The translations under genes were made by a program, and so were the position numbers. A model generated the notes under the pieces. It saw only the letters and a program-made list of their open reading frames with translations, searched no databases and was not told the origin of the DNA. A stretch of DNA of 64,000 bases from Bombardia bombarda (taxonomy: Eukaryota > Ascomycota > Sordariomycetes > Sordariales > Lasiosphaeriaceae). The stretch is taken from contig JAULSR010000008.1 in NCBI GenBank assembly GCA_030512295.1, positions 558,001-622,000 on the forward strand. The letters are read 5' to 3'. This document shows, piece after piece, positions 54,732-64,000 of this stretch (position 1 is the first letter of the stretch; the number at the start of each line of letters is the position of its first letter).

Positions 54732-55780
54732 AAATCCTCGAGATTGCCTGCCGGATTTTACGGTGAATACCTGAATACGGATTCGTAGCAGCACTGAGGA
54801 GCTTGGTGAGCTTGGGTATGACCGGAGGAGGTCGCAAGGTGTCACCCCACGGAAGCCCCCCACCCCGTTCTTGGGTTCGTGATCAGTTTGCGGGTGAGAT
54901 GGGAAGAGCGCACAGCCAATCACATGTTCCACGTCAAACTCACTAGAGTCTAGTGTACAGGCTCTGCAGTCGTCTGCACAGGCCACCGGGCAGACACGCG
55001 GACTCCACCCACCCACCCGACTGCCGTCGACCCTAGCGAGCCTACCTTACCTAGCACCGCTAGCCTAGCACGAGCGCCTTTCCAGGGTGACGTCCTCACA
55101 CTCAACCTCAGCAATCCCACCTCTACCAAGTATCCATCCGCAAGCCATCCATCCAAGCTCCAAGCACCTCTGCGGACAGACCATTGCTGCCGCCCAACAC
55201 GCCATCGACTCTTCTAGCCGCGCTGCTCTCATAACGCCCATTCTTCGCGCGCCTAGGCCGGCACCCACGGCACCCACGGCACCGCTATCCCCCATCCGCG
55301 ATCCGCCTTCCGTCTTGCTGCCGCGTTGTGTGTGTGAATACGTACGTCGTCGCTGCATCGCATCGAAGACATACTTGACGCGCACACCTCGTGTTTGCCG
55401 CCGGAACTCTGCTCGAAACCTGTTTCTGTTATAAAACACGCTATCATCTGAGCATCGCTGCGAGTGAGTGAGCGTGCATAGTTTGGCCCGGTCCGGCGCA
55501 TATACACTTACAACTGTAGAACTAACCAACACAACCTATTCCTAATAGACAGATATACGGCAATCTTTCTGACAGCCTTCCCTACCATCCACTACCACAC
55601 ACCTAGGTAGGTAGCGGCTCTCTTGCTTGCCGCACCACCCTTGCGACGACGCCCATCTAATAGCATCGTCCCCTCAGCTTCGCTGCGCCCACCCCTCCGA
55701 TATATCACAAGCCAGATTTCGGGCCCTGTTTTATTCACAGCCGTCCCTCCGCAAGGACGGTCACCGGGCACACAGACACA

Positions 55781-55781
<1 letters not shown>

Positions 55782-55813
<32 letters not shown>
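55782..55813. repeat. AC microsatellite, 16 units
   Basis: Sixteen perfect AC units about 210 bases upstream of the SFT2 start, so probably in its leader or promoter. Confidence 0.95.
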
Positions 55814-55814
<1 letters not shown>

Positions 55815-56024
55815 GTCACGTCGTGAGACCGAATTGCTCAAACGGGCTTTCCCTCTGATTGCGCACTTTGCTCCGGGGCTTTTTTTCCCTGGGAAACACC
55901 TCGAACTCGCCATATAACGACGACAAGCCACGAAGCAGCGGCAGCGGCAACGGCAGCGCGCGTAAATCGCCTTGTGTGTGTTTGGGCCTTTTCTTGCCAA
56001 GAAACAACAGGTTGGGTAGCAGCC

Positions 56025-57483
56025 ATGGCTTCGACGTCGTTCCGGGACTCGATTAACTCGCTGGGGTGGTCTCGTCGCGATGCCGATGTACCCGTGAATA
56101 CATCGCAGCAGAGCGGCCTGCTCTCGTCGCTCCAGTCCATCAACCCCTTTGGTGACCGTCGTGGCTATGTCCAGCTCCCAACAGTTGAGGGCTCGGGTGC
56201 GCCCCTCCCCGCCGCTAGTCGCCGCGAGGAGGAGGAGGGCTGGTTTGTCTGTGAGTCAAACAATTTTTCCATTTTTCGTCCTCTTCGTCTGCATTTGTCA
56301 CCTTTTTCCTTCAAGGCGAGCCATGTGTGTACTGTGTGTATATGACAGAGTAGATGTGTGTGCCTATATCTGTGTGTTCCATCTCATTACCCCTGCAGAA
56401 CATGTGCCGGTGTTCTGCGTGCGCGCCCCCGTGTCTTAGCCATCACTTGTGTGCATGCGACATTGGCAAGGTCACCCTTTCTGCCATTTTCCCCGTCCGC
56501 TTTTTGTCACACACAGTCCGATGCAGTTTGATGTAAAAATCACCCGTTACGTTACGTGGGACTGACCAGAGATCGCAACAGTGAGTCGGTGGGATCGTCT
56601 GCTGGTATTTGGCGCTTGCAACCTGGCTGCGCTTGCTTGCTTCGTCATCTGCTTCTTCCTCTTCCCGGTCCTCTCCCTGAGCAGGCCACGTAAGTTGGTT
56701 GTCTTGTAAGTTGCCAAACTATTCCATCTCTCTCCCCATGTCTCAGCATGCTTCTCTTCCTGGGCGTGTGCATGTGTATGTGGTTGTCCGTGTTTCCCTC
56801 CTACGTCATCGACAATAGGCTTCAAGGCTTCACGGGACGCCACCATTGCTCCCCCTCCCCCTCCCCCCCCCCCCTTGCAAAGGCCCTGGCTCACTGCAAC
56901 TACCCGCAATGCATGTGCTGTGTGGGGGGGTGGCAGAGGGACGATAGGATGTCCTTGCATGTTCCCTGGCTTGGGCTTGCTTGTGCGCCTATCCCATGAC
57001 AGCCAAGCCACACGAGCTTACAAGACACATGCTTTCGCGTTGCCGTACCTTTCAGGGACAGCCCGATATTTTTTTCACATGCTCACCATATACAATAACA
57101 GATGGACATTGGGATCTGTCCTGTTCCTCGCATCCTTTGCCGCGGTTATGGGCCCATGGGCATACGTTAAGCACTTGTCTTCGGGCCCTAGACTACCATT
57201 TACTGGTGCCTACTTTGGGTCTCTGGGCTTGACGCTGTACTTCTCCATCGGGGTGAGTCAAAGCCCCTCCTCCCCCCCTATATCGTGCCAAATGTGCAAA
57301 CTGTTAACCCACTTTCCTCGTGCTATGTAGTTACGATCCACTATCCTCACTCTGATCTCGGCCATCGCACAGCTAGCTTGCTTGGTATGGTATCTTGTGA
57401 GCTACTTTCCCATGGGCTCGAGTGGGCTGCGCCTTGCAACCACGTTTGGGGCGCGCAGGGCGGCGGCGTGGATGACTGGCTAG
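56025..57483 (+). CDS. SFT2: SFT2, Golgi/endosomal transport membrane protein
   Basis: Four-helix membrane protein of the SFT2 family, implicated in traffic to the Golgi. Four exons: 56025-56250, 56582-56705, 57102-57252 and 57331-57483; 217 residues. The cytosolic N-terminus (MASTSFRDSINSLGWSRRDA) is followed by LSRWDRLLVFGACNLAALAC, VICFFLFPVLSLSRPRKLVV, LWTLGSVLFLASFAAVMGP, AYVKHLSSGPRLPFTGAYFG and STILTLISAIAQLACLVWYL, ending with SYFPMGSSGLR and WMTG. Four hydrophobic segments are evident. The second intron is long (396 bases) and starts at the second of two perfect GTAAGT donors 16 bases apart; only this one gives the conserved RPRKLVVLWTLGS. The intron contains C-rich sequence with a C12 run (56863-56874). 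Introns 1 and 3 are 331 and 78 bases. Confidence 0.92.
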
Positions 57484-60400
57484 GTATGTAGGTCTGCGTT
57501 AAATCCTCCGAGGTTATTGGCAGCTTGCTTGGTTGCGGAGCTACCGCTTCCCTGTGACAAGGGGGATGTGTGTAACACCAAACGTTTGTTTTCTGGAAAC
57601 AATTGAGCCTGGTCCTGGTAGGGCTACGATACACATACACAGGGGGAGGTTGACATGTCAGCAAGCTGCGTTGGCCGTGACGCGCCACGACGCGTCATTT
57701 ACCAGTGATTACTTTGCTGCTTGCTGCTTCGTTTGCGGTGCTCTGTTGGCTCTGGGGACAACAGGATTGTCGGAGTATTTTTTGGCCATAAAAGGGTTGC
57801 CACCAGTACATTATTGTATGATATGATATAGAAGCGAGAAACGATGAATGAGAGTGGCATGTGCATATAGTATAATAATACTTTTCGGCGTTGGTACAAC
57901 TGGCCCAGCTGCTGCTTCATGTTGCATTATTTTTGATCCGTTCATCACGGTTGGAAAATGTGTGGGAGATATGATCAAGCGGGCCCGGGCTTCTGATACG
58001 GAAACTCGTCGAGTTGTCTGTCTCGGTAGCTTTAGCCGGTAAATTTGATGGTCATTCCGGGGGAGAGGTCTGGCCAACTATGCTGTGCGATGTTGCACTA
58101 CTTCCAAGTGTTGTGCTGTTTCACACGTGCATTATGAATCTGGGACTGCTGAGGAACTGGCACGGTTTGCCTGGTTATGCTTTCTCTCCTATGAGATACA
58201 CGAGATCTAAGGTATATATCAAGGAGGTGAACAGAATGATAAGGCGAGATACCTACCATGAGGCTTGGCTGAGGGAGAGAGGATTGGTCGATAAGCGAGG
58301 ACCAGCGATGATGGAACCGTAGGTGGGTGGGTGGTGGGTAGCTCGGTAGCATATTAGGAGCTTAGGTACCTTAGCTACCTACCTAACTATGGATGGGACG
58401 GGACAAGATCGAGCGAGCCGAGAGCCGTGCGGTTACTGCGGTACACAGATACGTTAGATACATGGCGTAGGTACGGTACCTGGCTTTGCTGGCAGCAGCG
58501 CCTGTACAGTGGCCAAGTACAATTCATATAAATCGCATAAATACGTGTGCCTGTGTGAGCATAGGAAAAGGGGGGGGGGGCAGCAGCACATGAGGGCTCA
58601 GCCAGTCGGTAAGTGAGGTAAATCATCGTCCCTTCTTTCATCCAGCCGATCCCCACGCGGGTAGCTGCATGAAGATGTATGTGGCTTGTCTGGAGATGGA
58701 GACAGGAGGCACATGGAAGGCTGATGATGGTGGTCAAATACTTGCGTGGGGTTGGTAAGGGGGCTAAGAGTAGGCAAGACCAGGGGTTTGTAGGCACGTA
58801 GATAGATGTCCCGCGTCTGATAGAGGATATGAGAAGAGCAGAAGGATCTCGAGCTTGCTCAACCACCCACGCATTCACCTTACGCAACCTGTGTGATGTC
58901 TGCTCGTGTATCAGTCTGCCTCTTCTCCAGGCACCTGTGCAGAGAGCCCAGTGACTGGAGTGCGTGTGGGAGATTATGCTCTTGCCTATTCAGGCACCTG
59001 GGCTGCCGACTGAATGGAAGCTGCCGTTGGGTATCTATGACTATAGTGAGTAGGCACCTAGTTCTAGTGTATGGAGCGGTAGTGGACGGGAAGACCACGC
59101 TCAACTCGGTAAGTATGGAAGTTAAGTGTATCAAACACCTGGATACCAAGGTACCTAGATACGTCCAAAGCACCCCGCTGGTCCATCCACATGCCACCTT
59201 GAAACGGCCGATGGTCTGGGCAGGGCAGCTTGTCGTTTGCCCTAGAATAGTAGTGTGAGAGGCCAGACAATCACAAGTAAATAGCAACTACCTACGACAC
59301 GTTTGGTGTTTTCACTCGCGCCACCTTGCGCATTCCGTGGTTTGCTGCTGCAGAAAGAAAAAGCGAACCGTACCAGGACAGTCAAGAGGGAGGGCGGTAA
59401 GCGATGTCCACTTGTACCATAGAGGCTGAATGTATCTCTGAGGGTGTAGGGAGAGCGGGCATCGGCATCGGCATCGGCATCCAGGACCAATTTGTCTTTC
59501 CCGCAGTTTCCGTGTTGAAGGTGGAAGGTGGTGGGTGGTGGGTGGTGGGGTCGTGCCCGGGTCCCTGCTGCACTTGGTGGTGTCTGTGTGGTGGTGGCCC
59601 TGAACCAGAACCCCGCCCTTGTGCGCCACAGGCCACAGACACGTAAAGTATAATGAATGTATCGCATGTACATTCCATACATCGTTATGGCTCAGACATT
59701 GGGCATGCAGTATACTATCGATAGATTTCCCTTGCCCACGAAAGGAAACCTCCTTAATTCCTCGGGCTTGGTGGCTGCTGGTATTTATTGCGCCCTGGGG
59801 AAAACGGAAGCTGGCCTAGAAGGCCACCATCCCCGTGAAAAGCTATTATTAGGTAGTCCCACCTGCAACAGTCCTCTTTCCACGATGGAAGCCGACGTCT
59901 ATCATGATTATGTGCCCAAGGTATCCAGCGATACCTGCGCTCTTGTCAGCCTATTACCGTGCCAATGCTGCAAATGGGCCAAAATCGGTCTCTCAACCCC
60001 ACTTGACTAGACACACAACACATGCTGGTAACGCAAGGCGAGGCCAGTGTGAGCCCTCGAGCCCCCGTATGCTTTGCCCAACGACATGTGTCGGTCACCA
60101 AAGGTAGACGGAAATGGTCGGCCCGGGAAGGTGGTTTCTATCTTCCTTTTTTTTTTTTCCCTCCTAGGAAAGGTCAGTAAAACGTAGAGGTAGGTAGCCC
60201 CGCGCAGCGGGGCAGTTGTACAAATGACCGTTGACAAATGCTGTGCCAGGACGGAAGCCTCCTTGCTGCTGCAAGAGGGGTCTTTAGTCTGCAGCGGCGA
60301 TATCTCTGCCAATGAGAAGAATGCGAGTCGCTCACATTGGGTCATGATGAGTTGCTCGACGATGGCATCACTGTCTGGTAGTCTGATGGGTACACAGTAG

Positions 60401-62271
60401 CAAGACACTTGATGCTTGGTGTTTGATGCTTGTGCGCATAAAGGAAATGGTGATGATGGAGCGAAAATGCCCAAGTAGATACCCTCATGTGTGCGTATTC
60501 TGGTCATTTGTATGGCTCATACTCCGGAGTTAGGCACAACTTGTCGAGCCGAGCAAATCAACTTTGACCAGGTTCCCCTCCCCCGCTGGACCTCACAAAG
60601 GATTTTCCCATTGAAGCCGGTCCGGAATGCTGCCAGGCGGAAATTGAGAAAACATTTAGTCCTCGCAAGGGCAGGTAGATCTAAACAGACGATGCTAGGC
60701 AGCCCAGGTAGGAGAAAGGGAGCCTGGCTCGTCCGTTTCGCCCGTTGTGAGACTACGCCCGCCACCTACCTACTACGCAGTTACTTAATAAGTCGATCGT
60801 CGTGTACCTGACTGTGGTAGTAATGGAGAACAAGCAAACCCATGTACGTGGGTGCACAGCCGTAGGCACGGTATTTGGGATGGAGCGGGCAATGAGAGCT
60901 ACAGAGTTGCAAACAGCTGACAAGCTGAGGCGAGTGGCCGCCGGTCGACTTATATACAGGCATGCAAACCCGAGAAAAAAAGGCCGATTGTTGACAAAAG
61001 GGGGGTTGTGGCCACTGACGAATCGAATGCGTGCCCGTTTTGTACCGCCTGGTGTTTGGCATTGCAAATGATGTGGTCGAATAGTTGCAAATTTTCCACG
61101 ACTTGTGGACACCTGAGATTCATGTTGTAAGGAATGGGGCCATCTTTTTCGACCTTTTTCGACCTTTTTCGACCTTTTTCGTCCTTTCTCTAGGTTAAGG
61201 TAGGCCATTTCTTAACATGCCTGGTCGCTGCTCTCGGTGGTTGCTCAGGGAAAGGTATAGGTACCTACCTAGAGAATAGCGGACAGCCAGCACGTGGAGC
61301 CAGTATACCGAGGGTACCTCAGGTGTATTCGTCAACCCCACTGTACATAGCCAGGCCCATTCTTCCCACCAGTTTGCTCGATAACAGCGCACGTCCTAAT
61401 CGATTAGAGGTCGCGGCCACCTGGCTATCTCCACCATTGCAGCAAGATTCGAAGAGCCGAGAAAAATTTATTCCACACATAAATCTTCCTTCACCTTTCG
61501 TTTTGGCCAACCACTTCCTCTCGCTACCCACTCTCCTCTAGTACAATTTTTCCTTCTTTTTTACCCAAACCTCCCTCTCAGACCTCGATTTTCACCATTG
61601 TGCTCCTGAAGGAACCCCTCTCGAGGATTTATCTTTCAGATTCCGTCTAGGGCTCTTGCGAAGACCTAAGAAGGTTGACCAACCGCGGAAAAAGTTGCAC
61701 CGGTCACCCGTAACCCTTTACGAGTCGAACCGTCTTTGAGCTGGCATCCGCTTGTGTCATTGGCCCTCGTTCTTTCTCAACATTAATTCGACCCCTCGGA
61801 GAACAGCACAAGATTTGTCTGTTCCCAGAGACGTCGATCGCTCGCCCGCCTGCCGAAGACCGTGACCCGACTCTTCTACTACCTCCCAGCGCGTGCCAGG
61901 CGAACCCTTCACCTGCTAACACCAAGTAAACTTTTTTTTTCGCACCTCGGTTTCAGCAACTTTGCCTTAGCTAAGCTTTGGTCAAAAACATACCACCACT
62001 CGCAACGTCCATTCAATCCCGCCTTCCATTCTCGTCTTCCCGACTCACCGCATTTACAATCTACTTCTCGACAGTGCGGAGAGGCACCGGTATTCCTCTC
62101 CGGACATCGCCTATCTGAGGGAGGCACATACGGAGCAATCCGGTAGAGGCGATCCAGTGTAGGAAGACGCCCATTCCCCGAGGTCCTTCCACGAGCCGAG
62201 CCGCGTCTATTCCCTCGCGCTTGATCGTTAAACAGACCGACGTAACGATTTCTATCCACAACCACATCGAG
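57484..62271. other. 4.8 kb gene-free interval upstream of the La-related gene
   Basis: It holds the SFT2 3' UTR and a very long region upstream of the La-related protein gene. Features: a G11 tract (58570-58580); a GGCATC hexamer repeated four times (about 59458-59481); four 10-base TTTTTCGACC units (about 61145-61184); poly-T at about 60150-60158; and a pyrimidine-rich last kilobase that looks like a long 5' leader. Several minus-strand ORFs up to 166 codons show no family features. No gene is supported. Confidence 0.5.
61145..61184. repeat. 10-base tandem repeat, four units (TTTTTCGACC)
   Basis: Three exact and one nearly exact copy of a 10-base unit, non-coding, about 1.1 kb upstream of the La-related gene. 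Contiguous units without spacers exclude a CRISPR array. Confidence 0.9.
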
Positions 62272-64000
62272 ATGTCGGCCACAACATTCTCCTATGCGCA
62301 AGCCGCAATGGGGCAGACTGTCTCCCTCTCAAGCTCGCAGCTAAGTTCGAGTTCAGCACCGCCTTCGACCAGCTCGCAGGCCAAGGATGATGTACCTACT
62401 GGTAGCACGTCGGTAACAGCACCGTCAGTCGCGTCTAACGACGGCGAGACTCTCAAGACCATACAACCTGACGCAGAAGTCGCGTCGGGAAAGCAAGACC
62501 CTGAAGTTGCATCTGTTACAGGATCAGCCCCTTCGGCTGTGTCATCGGCTGAGCAGAGCACCACCACCACCAGCCGCGAAAGCGATGGAACATCTGTTGA
62601 CTCGCAGCAACATTTTGAAGACAAGGCTTCTCGTTCAACAAGCCGGACCTCTCGGTCCAATGATGGCGCGGACAACAGAAAACCTCGCAAGGGCAAGAAG
62701 GGTCGCCAAAACGAAAAGGATACGCAGCATACGTACAGTGTAGGCAATCTAGAGGAGGCAGTGCCCGTCTTTTTTGAAGCCCCCGTACCTTCCGTCAACG
62801 TCTGGATGAAGCGGATAGAGGCCAAGCAAGCCGCGAAGTCGAAGATTGTGCCGGCAACAGCGCCTGGGACGGAATCCAATGGCTCGCCTACTAACGGTGA
62901 CATGGAGAAGTCGTCCGCAACGGACGTCCTCGATGCTCAGGTCGAAACACCAAATGGAGTCAACGGAGATAAGGCACACAAGAGATCGCCTGAATCACCA
63001 CGAGGAGTTGATCAAGGCCAGCGCAGAAGTGGCCCTCGAGGCAGCCGTGCTAATGACAAGGATGAGAACGCATCTGGGGCATTGCCGCCAGTCGCGGACT
63101 CGTCTTCCTGGCCCGACCCGAAGTCTGCTGCCGAGACGGATGGTACGGTCCCCAAGTCGCAAGACAAGGCTGATCGTAGCGATAAGGATGCTCAAGAGGA
63201 CGGCCCAACAAAGAAGAACAAGTGGGAGAAGCTTCCGTTTGAACCCACTGTGGTTTTCAATACGCCGATACCTGCCCGAGGCGCCAAGCCTCGTGGTGGT
63301 GCTCGGGGAGGACGTGATTCAGGCTCGACGCGGGGCAACCATGCCAACGCGGCAAATTCCCAGAATGCTTCTGCTCCTGGTCCCACTCATGATAGAGCAG
63401 CCTCCGTCAGCGGGCCTGTCGTGTCCAAGAATGGCGTATCTCGTCCAGTTGAGGGCAGCATTACAACGCGGACAGCATCGCAGGCCGCGAATCCTCACCC
63501 CACCAAGCGTGCATCTTTTGATGGAACAGAAGATATCTGGAAGCTGTCTGTGTCAGGCAACACAGAGCAGGTCTCTGGTATCGATACCTCCGTTGTAAGC
63601 CAAATAACTCCACAAACACTTGATCATAGTCCATGTCTGACCTTGTGCCAGCCTTCAACATCAACAAACAAGAAGACACATGCCGCGCGAGAGGGACAGA
63701 ACGATGTGTCCGCAAACACCGAGTCTGTACCTGTCTTGCCCCGGTCTCTCTTTCATCAGCGGACCAATGGTCTGCATCCGAGGGCATCGGAGTTCGTAAA
63801 AGATGCAGCGCACTCTGCCGTCAATGGCCAGCAATACCCAGTTCGTGAAGGCCGTGGCCGTGGCGGATATCGTTCTCGTGGTGGGCACAACAACGCCAGC
63901 AACTCCAATGTACATCAAACTCCCTACGGACAAAACGGCCAGTACCACGTCCATGCTCTGTTCCAGTCGCGTCAAAATTCGGCTGCACATGGCCCTCCAT
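62272..64000 (+). CDS. La-related RNA-binding protein (LARP/SRO9-like), 5' part
   Basis: Partial gene that runs off the window. Exon 1 is 62272-63594, exon 2 begins at 63652. The start MSATTFSYAQAAMGQTVSLS is typical of fungal LARP1/SRO9-like proteins, which carry a La motif and bind poly(A) or mRNA 5' ends. Visible elements are Ser/Thr-rich disorder, FFEAPVPSVNVWMKRIEAKQ, SSSWPDPKSA, KKNKWEKLPFEPTVVFNTPI and a RG-rich segment (RGAKPRGGARGGRDSG). The La motif itself lies beyond 64000. The 57-base intron (63595-63651: GTAAGC donor, CTGAC branch, CAG acceptor) is stop-free and in phase, so retention adds 19 residues. Expected name in the family is uncertain (SRO9, SLF1 or LARP1). Confidence 0.82.
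   Translation, partial: MSATTFSYAQAAMGQTVSLSSSQLSSSSAPPSTSSQAKDDVPTGSTSVTAPSVASNDGETLKTIQPDAEVASGKQDPEVASVTGSAPSAVSSAEQSTTTTSRESDGTSVDSQQHFEDKASRSTSRTSRSNDGADNRKPRKGKKGRQNEKDTQHTYSVGNLEEAVPVFFEAPVPSVNVWMKRIEAKQAAKSKIVPATAPGTESNGSPTNGDMEKSSATDVLDAQVETPNGVNGDKAHKRSPESPRGVDQGQRRSGPRGSRANDKDENASGALPPVADSSSWPDPKSAAETDGTVPKSQDKADRSDKDAQEDGPTKKNKWEKLPFEPTVVFNTPIPARGAKPRGGARGGRDSGSTRGNHANAANSQNASAPGPTHDRAASVSGPVVSKNGVSRPVEGSITTRTASQAANPHPTKRASFDGTEDIWKLSVSGNTEQVSGIDTSVVSQITPQTLDHSPCLTLCQPSTSTNKKTHAAREGQNDVSANTESVPVLPRSLFHQRTNGLHPRASEFVKDAAHSAVNGQQYPVREGRGRGGYRSRGGHNNASNSNVHQTPYGQNGQYHVHALFQSRQNSAAHGPP

Larger units (their letters stand above)
50571..56024. other. 5.45 kb gene-free divergent interval
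   Basis: It separates the bHLH regulator (-) from SFT2 (+). Features: minus-strand ORFs just upstream of the bHLH start (50688-50876, 50452-50892, 50877-51404) that could be upstream ORFs in a long leader; three copies of ACACTACTATGT at about 53803-53850; a TC16 microsatellite (54697-54728); an AC16 microsatellite (55782-55813); CTACCTACC motifs. Near 50896 on the minus strand a GTACGT could be a leader-intron donor. No conserved protein-coding sequence is recognised on either strand. Confidence 0.5.

Noticed and set aside
61145..61184. Possible CRISPR-like array
   Set aside because: Contiguous 10-base units without spacers in a fungal genome; simple tandem repeat.

Overview
This window is nuclear DNA of a filamentous ascomycete (Pezizomycotina), most likely a Sordariomycete. 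The genes carry short introns (about 50-125 bases) with GTRNGT donors, CTRAC branch sites and CAG/TAG acceptors. The protein set is typically fungal (Zn(II)2Cys6 regulator, RIC1, TEX1, NPR3, fungal-only hypotheticals), and the spacers carry microsatellites and ACCTAGGTA-like motifs. Species assignment is inference. Gene models were assembled by hand, joining exons so that phase, splice consensus and protein similarity agree.

Layout. 1-7.9 kb: Sm-D1 (+), the eRF1 methyltransferase catalytic subunit MTQ2 (-, one-base frameshift), casein kinase II beta (-), and a composite protein with a Q/H-rich N-terminus, AT-hook-like motifs and a C-terminal glutathione S-transferase domain (-, a second one-base frameshift). 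8-14.5 kb: a repeat-like spacer, then RIC1 (-) and the THO subunit TEX1 (+) sharing a divergent promoter. 17-23.7 kb: a Zn(II)2Cys6 regulator (+) converging on a signal-peptide/one-TM surface protein (-). 25.6-31.6 kb: a Hep59/TLS1-like factor (-), a decayed gene remnant (-), a conserved fungal hypothetical (-) and a doubtful membrane ORF (-). 34.7-48.2 kb: PWP1 (-) and PRP16 (+) share a 388-base divergent promoter; then mitochondrial aminomethyltransferase GCV1 (+), an ethanolamine kinase (-) and NPR3 (+). 48.9-64 kb: a bHLH regulator (-), a 5.4 kb gene-free interval, SFT2 (+), a 4.8 kb gene-free interval, and the 5' part of a La-related RNA-binding protein (+) running off the end.

Themes. 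RNA metabolism is well represented: Sm-D1, PRP16 and Hep59 (splicing), TEX1 (mRNA export), PWP1 (60S assembly), MTQ2 (termination factor modification) and the La-related protein. RIC1 and SFT2 both act in Golgi/endosome traffic. NPR3 and casein kinase II are growth-signalling components. No rRNA, tRNA, CRISPR array, intact transposon, viral gene or secondary-metabolite cluster was seen.

Most of the window is conserved housekeeping sequence. The points most worth a second look are the AT-hook/GST fusion gene, the two independent single-base frameshifts at six-base G/C runs, the decayed gene near 27.3 kb, the stop-free in-phase introns, the paired splice donors in SFT2, and the two very long gene-free intervals. 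I did not find convincing evidence for a wholly new system.
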